In this document: piece by piece, positions 58,162 to 64,000 of the stretch
How the letters are laid out: every line of letters starts with the position of its first letter
Numbering within the stretch: the first letter of the stretch is position 1
Assembly: GCF_003143935.1 (NCBI RefSeq)
Contig: NZ_QFRX01000001.1
Span: 6,083,816 to 6,147,815, forward strand
Reading direction: 5' to 3'
DNA from: Streptomyces sp. Act143
GTDB taxonomy: Bacteria > Actinomycetota > Actinomycetes > Streptomycetales > Streptomycetaceae
DNA: 64,000 nt
Notes under the pieces: model-generated
Databases searched by the model: none
Told to the model about the DNA's origin: nothing
What the model saw: the letters and a program-made list of their open reading frames with translations, nothing else
Program-made: the position numbers and the translations under genes

Positions 58162-60128
58162 TGGCAACGATCACCGCACCGACCCCCCGCGTCGACATCC
58201 TCCGCATCCTGAGGCACCGGGCCGCGGCCAAGCTCGCGGTCCTCGCCCTGGTCGCCGCCGTCCTCGTACCGCTGGCGAACGCCCGCTGGGCCGGCGGGGC
58301 ATGGCCAAACGCCCTGACCATCGACCTCTCCGACCCGCTCACCAGGGCCAGCACCTGGATCGTCGACAACCGCGACACCCACCCCCTCTTCCTCTACTTC
58401 TTCGGCCACATCAGCAACGCGATCGTGCTCTGCGTACGCGCCGTGTACCTGGTGCTGCTGGCGGCGGGCTGGGCCGGCGTGACCGCCCTGAGCGCCCTCG
58501 TCGCCTGGCGGGTCGCGGGCCCGCGCCTCGCCCTCGGCACAGCGGCGGCGTTCCTCACCTGCGGCCTGCTGGGCATGTGGGTGCCGACCATGCAGACCCT
58601 CGCCCTGATGGTCGTGGCGGTCGCCGCCTCCGTCGTCGTGGGCGCGCTGCTCGGGCTCGCCGCCGGACTCTCCGACCGCCTGGACAGGGCCCTGCGCCCG
58701 GCCCTGGACACCATGCAGGTGCTCCCGGCCTACGCCTACCTCCTCCCTGTCGTCCTCGTCTTCGGCATGGGCGTCCCCGCCGCCGTCCTCGCCACGGTCG
58801 TCTACGCCGCCCCGCCCATGGCCCGCCTCACCGCGCTGGGCCTGCGCGGCGCCGACCCTGAGGTGCTGGAGGCGGTGCGCTCCCTCGGCGCGACCGCCCG
58901 CCAGCGGCTGCTGACCGCCCGCATCCCGCTGGCCCGCAAGGAACTGCTCCTCGGCCTCAACCAGACGATCATGATGGCCCTGTCGATGGCGGTCATCGCG
59001 TCCGTCATCGGCGCCGGCGGGCTCGGCGACCGCGTCTACCAGGCGCTCGCCTCCGTCGACGTGGGCGCGGCCCTCGCGGCCGGCATCCCGATCGTGCTGC
59101 TCGCCGTCGTGCTGGACCGGGTGACCGGAGCCGCGGGCAGCGGCGCGACGTCCTCCGGGTCGTCAGCGGAGGAGTCCTCGGGGACACGGCGCGCGGGATG
59201 GGCGTACGCCCTCGTAGCCGCCCTCGCGGTCGCCGTCGCCGGACGTCTCATGGGCCGCCTCGACTGGCCCGACGCCTGGACCGTGGGGATCGCCGAGCCG
59301 GTCAACCGGGCCGTCGACTGGATGACCGACCACCTCTACTCCGGCGTCCCCGTCGTCGGCGGCACCGCCGACTGGGCCGCCCACTTCACCACCTGGGTCC
59401 TGAACCCGGTCCGGGACGGCCTCCTGTGGCTGCCCTGGTGGTCCGTGCTGCTCCTCGTCGCCGCGCTCGCCTGGCTGATCGGCACCTGGCGCACCGCCCT
59501 CACCGCGGTCCTCGCCATGGCCGCGATCGGCGTCCTGGGCGTGTGGAAGCCGTCGCTCGACACCCTCTCCCAGGTCCTGGCGGCCGTCGCCGTCACCCTC
59601 GTCATCGGCTTCGCGACCGGCATCGCGGCGGCCCGCAGCGACCGCCTCGAACGGGCCCTGCGCCCCGTCCTGGACGTCTTCCAGACGATGCCGCAGTTCG
59701 TCTATCTGATCCCGGTCGTCGCCCTGTTCGGCGTGGGCCGCGCCCCCGCCGTCGCCGCGGCCGTCGTCTACGCGCTGCCCGCCGTCGTCCGCATCACCAC
59801 CCAGGGCCTGCGCCAGGTCGACCCGGCGGCGCTGGAGTCCTCGAACTCCCTGGGCGCGACCACCTGGCAGCAGCTGCGACAGGTCCAACTCCCGCTCGCC
59901 CGGCCCGCGTTGCTGCTCGCCGTGAACCAGGGCGTGGTCCTGGTCCTCGCCGTCGTCATCATCGGCGGCCTGGTCGGCGGTGGCGCTCTCGGCTACGACG
60001 TCGTCTTCGGCCTCGCCCAAGGTGACCTCGCGACCGGTCTGGTGGCCGGTGCCGCGATCGTCTGCCTCGGCCTGATGCTCGACCGGGTGACGCAGCCGAC
60101 GGAACGCCGTACGAAGAAGGGAGCGTGA
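58161..60128 (+). CDS. Betaine/choline ABC permease, tandem-fused ProW-like
   Basis: 655-residue permease with two homologous ABC membrane domains in one chain. The first copy includes PALDTMQVLPAYAYLLPVVLVFGMG and LRGADPEVLEAVRSLGATARQRLLTARIPLARKELLLGLNQTIMMALSMAVIASVIGAGGLG. The second has PVLDVFQTMPQFVYLIPVVALFGVG and LRQVDPAALESSNSLGATTWQQLRQVQLPLARPALLLAVNQGVVLVLAVVIIGGLVGGGALG. Both EAA-type coupling loops are intact. A linker with Ser/Gly/Glu lies near residue 325. Most ProW proteins have one domain and work as dimers; the fusion makes a pseudo-homodimer. The ATG immediately overlaps the ATPase stop. Confidence 0.94.
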
Positions 60129-60129
60129 C

Positions 60130-61089
60130 ATGCGTATCCGTACCCGTGTCTGTACGACCGCCGTGATCGCCTCGCTCGCGCTGCTCACCGGCTGCGGCGC
60201 CGCCGACATGACCAAGCAGGCCTCGCCGTTCGCCAACGCCCAGGGCGCGAAGACGGTGACCCTGTCCGTCCAGTCCTGGGTCGGCGCGCAGGCCAACGTG
60301 GCCGTCGCCCAGTACCTCCTGGAGCACGAGCTCGGCTACCGCGTCGACACCGTGCAGGTCGACGAGGTCCCCGCCTGGGACGCGCTCAGCCAGGGCCGGG
60401 TCGACGCGATCCTGGAGGACTGGGGCCACCCCGAGCAGGAGCAGCGTTACGTCGACGACAAGAAGACCATCACACGCGGCGGCGAACTGGGCGTGACCGG
60501 CCACATCGGCTGGTACGTCCCCACGTACTTCGCCAAGCAGCACCCCGACGTGACGAACTGGAAGAACCTGAACAAGTACGCCGGGCAGATGCGCACCGCG
60601 GAGAGCGGCGGCAAGGGCCAGCTCATGGACGGCTCACCGTCGTACGTCACCAACGACAAGGCGCTGGTGACCAACCTCGACCTGGACTACCAGGTCGTCT
60701 TCGCCGGCTCCGAGGCCGCGCAGATCACCCAGATCAAGCAGTTCGCCAAGGAGAAGAAGCCCTTCCTCACCTACTGGTACGCACCCCAGTGGCTGTTCGA
60801 GAAGGTCCCCATGACCGAGGTGAAACTGCCCGCGTACAAGGAGGGCTGCGACACCGACCCCGAGAAGGTCGCCTGCGGCTACCCGCACACCCCGTTGGAG
60901 AAGTACCTCAACTCCGACTTCGCCCGCTCCGGCGGCAAGGCCGCGGCCTTCCTGAAGAAGTTCAAGTGGACGACCGAGGACCAGAACGAGGTCTCCCTGC
61001 TGATCGCCGACCAGAAACTGACGCCGGAGGCGGCGGCGAAGAAGTGGGTGGAGGAACACCAGGCCACGTGGAAGACCTGGCTCGCCTGA
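60130..61089 (+). CDS. Glycine betaine ABC substrate-binding lipoprotein
   Basis: 319-residue OpuAC/ProX-type lipoprotein. The signal ends in the lipobox LLTGC (Cys22). The mature protein carries the ligand-cage aromatics: VQSWVGAQANVAVAQYLLEHELGYRV, EDWGHPEQEQ, GHIGWYVPTYFAKQHPDV and TYWYAPQWLFEKV, with several Trp/Tyr placed to cage a quaternary ammonium. The start is ATG directly after the permease stop (ACATGCG). With the ATPase and fused permease it forms a complete importer, encoded with betB/betA to import and oxidise choline or betaine. Confidence 0.95.
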   Translation: MRIRTRVCTTAVIASLALLTGCGAADMTKQASPFANAQGAKTVTLSVQSWVGAQANVAVAQYLLEHELGYRVDTVQVDEVPAWDALSQGRVDAILEDWGHPEQEQRYVDDKKTITRGGELGVTGHIGWYVPTYFAKQHPDVTNWKNLNKYAGQMRTAESGGKGQLMDGSPSYVTNDKALVTNLDLDYQVVFAGSEAAQITQIKQFAKEKKPFLTYWYAPQWLFEKVPMTEVKLPAYKEGCDTDPEKVACGYPHTPLEKYLNSDFARSGGKAAAFLKKFKWTTEDQNEVSLLIADQKLTPEAAAKKWVEEHQATWKTWLA

Positions 61090-61095
61090 CGCCAC

Positions 61096-61836
61096 TCAGC
61101 GCAGTTCCTCCATCAGCTCATGGAGGATCGCGCTGGTCCGCCGTTGCAGACCCGGCCCGAACGTGACGCGAGTGGCCCCGAGTGCGCCGAGTTCGGCGGG
61201 CGAGGGGCCCGCACCGACCCTCGCGACCACGTTCACCGGCCCGTGGATCCCGGAACGCAGCAGCGGCAGCACCTCCGCCGGGGCGCCGATCGGATACACG
61301 CAATCGGCGCCCGCGGCGGTGTACAACGCGGCCCGCTCGATGGCCCGTTCGGGATCGGCGACCCCGCGCAGGAACGTGTCGACGCGGGCGTTGACGAAGA
61401 GCTCGTCCCCGGCGGCGCAGCGCACCTCGGCGAGCCACTCCGCATGCCGGTGCGGGTCCTTGAGGACACCCCCGTCGGAGTCCTCGAGGTTGCAGCCCAC
61501 GGCGCCCGCCTCCAGCAGCCGCTCCACCAGCTCCTTCGGCGCCAGCCCGTACCCGTCCTCGACGTCCGCGGACACCGGTACGTCCACCGCGCGGGTGATC
61601 CGCGTGATCGCAGCGAACATCTCGTCGGCCGGCGTCTCCCCGTCCTCGTAGCCCAGCGAGGCGGCGACCCCCGCGCTGGGTGTCGCGAGGGCGGGCCAGC
61701 CCGCCTCGGCGAACACCCGGGCACTGGCCGCGTCCCAGGGCCCCGGCAGCACCAGCGGATCGTCCGCGGCAGGACGCCGATGGAGCCTACGGAAGACATC
61801 GACCTTGCGCATCGCGGATGACCTCCCGGCGCTCAT
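61096..61836 (-). CDS. Isocitrate lyase/PEP mutase family protein
   Basis: 246-residue protein of the ICL/PEPM superfamily. Conserved features are LVLPGPWDAASARVFAEAG, ADEMFAAITRITRAVDVPVSADVEDGYG (metal-binding acidic DVEDG block), NLEDSDGG and VNARVDTF. The catalytic CG(N)C loop of isocitrate and methylisocitrate lyases is not seen where expected, so it probably belongs to the PEP mutase/phosphonopyruvate-hydrolase-like subgroup. The ATG at 61836 overlaps the end of the upstream AhpD-like gene (ATGA), making a three-gene operon. The true substrate is not predictable; a weak alternative start is ATG 61812. Confidence 0.9.
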   Translation of the reverse strand: MSAGRSSAMRKVDVFRRLHRRPAADDPLVLPGPWDAASARVFAEAGWPALATPSAGVAASLGYEDGETPADEMFAAITRITRAVDVPVSADVEDGYGLAPKELVERLLEAGAVGCNLEDSDGGVLKDPHRHAEWLAEVRCAAGDELFVNARVDTFLRGVADPERAIERAALYTAAGADCVYPIGAPAEVLPLLRSGIHGPVNVVARVGAGPSPAELGALGATRVTFGPGLQRRTSAILHELMEELR

Positions 61837-62279
61837 GGTGTGTAACCCCCCGGCGGGATGCGGCGGCTCACCATCACCCGGTTCCAGTTGTTGATGGCGA
61901 CGATCAGACCGATCAGATGGGTGAGCCGGGCCTCGTCGAAGTGCTTGGCCGCCGTCTCGTACACGGCGTCCGGCACGAAACCGTCCGTCAGGACGGTCAT
62001 CGCCTCCGTCAACGCGAGCGCGGCCCGCTCCCGCTCGTCAAAGACCCCCTCGGCCTCCTGCCAGGCGGCCAGCAGATCCAACTGCCGCTCGCTCACCCCG
62101 TGTTCGCGGGCGATACGCAGATGCATGTCGAGGCAGAACGCGCAGTGGTTGAGCTGCGAGGCCCGGATCACGACGAGCTCGGCGAGCCCGGGGTCCCCGA
62201 GCCCGCGCTTCGCGGCGGCACTGAGCGCCGACATGGCCTGCGCGACCGGCGCGTCCAACAACCGCGTACGCGTGCTCAC
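61833..62279 (-). CDS. AhpD-like carboxymuconolactone decarboxylase-family protein, second copy
   Basis: 148-residue CMD-family protein. The CxxC redox motif with its trailing His is present as CAFCLDMHLRIAR, and the surrounding ELVVIRASQLNH and LTEAMTVLTDGFVPDAVYETAAKHFDEARLTHLIGLIVAINNWNR are typical of AhpD-like alkylhydroperoxidases. These act as thiol-disulfide reductants or small-molecule detoxifying enzymes. The GTG at 62279 overlaps the upstream paralogue's stop (GTGA). It is about 50% identical by eye to that paralogue, so the pair is a tandem duplication. Confidence 0.93.
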   Translation of the reverse strand: MSTRTRLLDAPVAQAMSALSAAAKRGLGDPGLAELVVIRASQLNHCAFCLDMHLRIAREHGVSERQLDLLAAWQEAEGVFDERERAALALTEAMTVLTDGFVPDAVYETAAKHFDEARLTHLIGLIVAINNWNRVMVSRRIPPGGYTP

Positions 62280-62857
62280 TTGTGCCCCGGCTGATAGTGC
62301 CCGGGAACGAGCCGGCAGGTCACCCCGAACCGGTTCCACGCGTTGATCACCGTGATCGCCGCGATCAGCTGCGCCAGCTCAGCCTCCTCGAAATGAGCAG
62401 CCGCCCGCTCGTACACGGCATCCGGCACGAACCCGTCGGTGAGCACGGTCACCGCCTCCGTCAGCGCCAGCGCCGCGAGCTCCCGCTCGGTGTAGAAGTG
62501 CTCCGACTCCTCCCACGCGCTGAGCTGGACGATCCGCTCCACGCTCTCGCCCGCCGCGAGGGCGTCCTTGCTGTGCATGTCGACGCAGAGCGCGCAGCGG
62601 TTGATCTGCGAGGCGCGGACCTTCACGAGCTCCAGCAGCCTCGGGTCGAGGCCCTTCCTGGCGGCGGCGTCGAGCCGGACCATCGCCTTGAAGACCTCGG
62701 GGGCCTGCTCGGCCCAGGCCAGCCGGGGGGTGTGCTCGGGGGCGTAGCGCACGGCGGTGCCGCCGTTATCGGTGCTGGTGCTGGTGCTGGTGCTGGTGCT
62801 GGTGCCGGTGTTTGCCGCGTTGCCGGCACTGGTGTCGGTGGGGATGTGCGTCGTCAT
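62276..62857 (-). CDS. AhpD-like carboxymuconolactone decarboxylase-family protein, first copy
   Basis: 193-residue CMD-family protein with CALCVDMHSKDAL as the redox motif, preceded by LLELVKVRASQINR and followed by LTEAVTVLTDGFVPDAVYERAAAHFEEAELAQLIAAITVINAWNR. The first ~30 residues are an unusual Thr-Ser repeat (TSTSTSTSTSTD) coded by AGCACC hexamers. The ATG at 62857 has TCGAGGGC upstream. It leads a three-gene operon (two CMD proteins and the ICL/PEPM-like protein) and is divergent from a MocR-type regulator that probably controls it. Confidence 0.93.
   Translation of the reverse strand: MTTHIPTDTSAGNAANTGTSTSTSTSTSTDNGGTAVRYAPEHTPRLAWAEQAPEVFKAMVRLDAAARKGLDPRLLELVKVRASQINRCALCVDMHSKDALAAGESVERIVQLSAWEESEHFYTERELAALALTEAVTVLTDGFVPDAVYERAAAHFEEAELAQLIAAITVINAWNRFGVTCRLVPGHYQPGHK
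62776..62811. repeat. GGTGCT hexanucleotide repeat
   Basis: Five to six copies of GGTGCT on the plus strand code for a Thr-Ser repeat near the N-terminus of the first CMD-family protein. Slippage would change length without breaking frame. Confidence 0.85.
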
Positions 62858-62904
62858 GCCCTCGACCCTAGATTCGAGGCAGCCCACGGGTATGGTCCAT
62901 TTCC
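62858..62904. promoter_or_regulatory. Divergent promoter, CMD operon and MocR gene
   Basis: This 47-bp spacer is short and AT-richer than its surroundings (CCCTAGATTCGAGG, GGTATGGTCCATTTCC). ATGGTCCAT is a near-palindrome and CCATTTCCATGG abuts the regulator's ATG. It probably holds overlapping promoters and a MocR site. Confidence 0.45.
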
Positions 62905-64000
62905 ATGGCGAAATCATGGGCCACTTTGGGCGTCGATCTCCATCTGGAACTCACTGGTCCGCACCTGCGCCGGGGCCTGACCGACGCCCTGCGCCAAGCG
63001 GTCCGCTCCGGCCGCCTGGCCCCGGGAACACGGCTCCCCTCCTCCCGCAGCCTCGCCGCCGACCTGGGCATCGCCCGCAACACGGTCGCCGACGCCTACG
63101 CCGACCTGGTCGCCGAGGGCTGGCTCACCGCACGGCAGGGCTCGGGCACGAGGGTGGCGGAAGGGGCGGCGACGGGGATGGGGGCAGGAGGGGCGGCGAC
63201 GGGGATGGGGGCAGGAGGGGCGACTGGGGCGGCGGCTGGGGGAGAGGCCGGGGCGGTGGCTGGGGCGGCGGCTGGGGGAGAGGCCGGGGCGGTGGCTGGG
63301 GCGGTGCCGGGGGCGGTGGCTGGGGTGCCTTCCTCGTCGTCGGGGGAGTGGGGGAGGGCGGAGGCAGGGACAGTGCCGTCGCCGTTTCCGCACCCCTTCC
63401 CCGCCCCATTCCCGTCCCCGGGCCCCCGCCAGCCGCGCCGACCCGCCCACGACTTCCGCCCCGGCGTCCCCGACCTGGCCGCCTTCCCCCGCGCCGAGTG
63501 GCTGAAGGCGGCCCGACGCGCCCTCCTCGCGGCCCCGCACCACGCCTTCGGCTACGGCGACCCCCGCGGCCGCGTCGAACTCCGCACCGCTCTCGCCGGC
63601 TACCTCGCCCGCGCCCGCGGCGTCCGCGCCGACCCCGACCGCATCCTGGTCTGCTCGGGCATCGCCCACGGGCTGCGCCTGCTCGGCACCGTCCTGCGGG
63701 CCCGCGGCGTCGGCACCGTCGCCGTGGAGTCGTACGGCCTGGACGCGCACTGGAACCAGCTGACGCAAGCCGGCCTGCGCATCCCGCCCCTGCCCTACGA
63801 CCACCGCGGCACGAATCCGGCGGGGCTGGGCGACGCGGGCGCGGTTCTCCTCACCTCCGCCCACCAGTTCCCGATGGGCCTCCCGCTGCACCGGGACCGT
63901 CGCACCGCGGTGGTCGACTGGGCACGCCGCACCGGCGGCCTGATCCTGGAGGACGACTACGACGGCGAGTTCCGCTACGACCGCCAACCCGTCGGCGCCC
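62905..64000 (+). CDS. MocR-type GntR/aminotransferase regulator, 3' end cut by window
   Basis: About 365 residues are visible before the window ends. Residues 1-75 are a GntR winged helix (LRRGLTDALRQAVRSGRLAPGTRLPSSRSLAADLGIARNTVADAYADLVAEGWLTARQGSGTRV). A long Gly/Ala-rich linker is coded by simple repeats (63160-63310). A fold-type I aminotransferase domain follows (DFRPGVPDLAAFPRAEWLKAARRAL, FGYGDPRGRVELRTALAGYLARARG, and ILEDDYDGEFRYDRQP). MocR proteins bind pyridoxal phosphate and often control the adjacent divergent gene, here the CMD operon; a PdxR-like role is possible but pdx genes are not visible. The PLP lysine lies beyond the edge. Confidence 0.92.
   Translation, partial: MAKSWATLGVDLHLELTGPHLRRGLTDALRQAVRSGRLAPGTRLPSSRSLAADLGIARNTVADAYADLVAEGWLTARQGSGTRVAEGAATGMGAGGAATGMGAGGATGAAAGGEAGAVAGAAAGGEAGAVAGAVPGAVAGVPSSSSGEWGRAEAGTVPSPFPHPFPAPFPSPGPRQPRRPAHDFRPGVPDLAAFPRAEWLKAARRALLAAPHHAFGYGDPRGRVELRTALAGYLARARGVRADPDRILVCSGIAHGLRLLGTVLRARGVGTVAVESYGLDAHWNQLTQAGLRIPPLPYDHRGTNPAGLGDAGAVLLTSAHQFPMGLPLHRDRRTAVVDWARRTGGLILEDDYDGEFRYDRQPVGA

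Overview
This window is chromosomal DNA from a high-GC actinomycete, almost certainly a Streptomyces. The evidence is GC-rich third codon positions, many GTG/TTG starts, ATGA/GTGA stop-start overlaps, XRE-DUF397 and DUF2690 regulators, icmB, a c-di-AMP riboswitch ahead of an NlpC/P60 hydrolase, and the order pcrA - M23 peptidase - lipase - icmB - sucCD - purNH - folD - mdh - betB/betA - betaine ABC transporter. From memory this order matches the S. coelicolor region around SCO4785-SCO4835; no alignment was run.

Layout. 1-4.1 kb: a PspC protein (cut by the window edge), a PspC-histidine kinase with its LuxR-type regulator, then an anti-sigma-like ATPase divergent from an XRE regulator/DUF397 pair. 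4.1-9.8 kb: a winged-helix/zinc-ribbon protein behind a structured leader, then a two-gene accessory module: a DUF4062 protein and a 945-residue KGGVGR ATPase-TIR-nSTAND1-membrane fusion. This has the architecture of a defence or conflict system. 9.8-21.4 kb: cell-wall and envelope functions (two NlpC/P60 hydrolases, one under a c-di-AMP riboswitch, an M23 peptidase, a TDT-type permease, a lipoprotein, a ScyD-like protein, a lipase) plus PcrA/UvrD helicase. 22-31.3 kb: icmB, then a divergent MoxR/VWA cluster (SWIM zinc finger, DUF5691; MoxR AAA, DUF5682, VWA) resembling E. coli yehLMPQ, with small repeat-rich linker ORFs between the main genes. 31.5-34.4 kb: two secreted repeat proteins. 34.8-48 kb: sucCD, an XRE/sigma-like membrane regulator, a DUF6350 membrane protein, purNH, a PD40 beta-propeller protein, folD-DUF3017. 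48-53.7 kb: two membrane-anchored HTH proteins, mdh, a Pro-rich membrane protein, a MarR-GNAT fusion. 53.9-61.1 kb: choline/glycine betaine genes (betB, betA and a three-gene ABC importer). 61.1-64 kb: a PEP mutase/isocitrate lyase-like protein, two AhpD-like proteins and a divergent MocR regulator cut by the window end.

How the genes work together. The strongest regulatory observation is that the divergent SWIM/MoxR promoters, and separately pcrA, carry elements matching the LexA-independent mycobacterial DNA-damage promoter (RecA-NDp, PafBC; tTGTCRgtg-N8-TAnnnT). On the SWIM side the match is complete and sits so close to the ATG that the mRNA should be leaderless. This suggests the MoxR/VWA cluster belongs to the DNA-damage regulon. 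The best candidate for an undescribed system is the DUF4062 + KGGVGR/TIR/nSTAND1 pair; the second is the damage-linked MoxR/VWA/SWIM/DUF5682/DUF5691 cluster. Other clear sites are a MarR palindrome touching its own gene, a TamR-like palindrome before mdh, a Crp-like site before sucC and several strong hairpin terminators.
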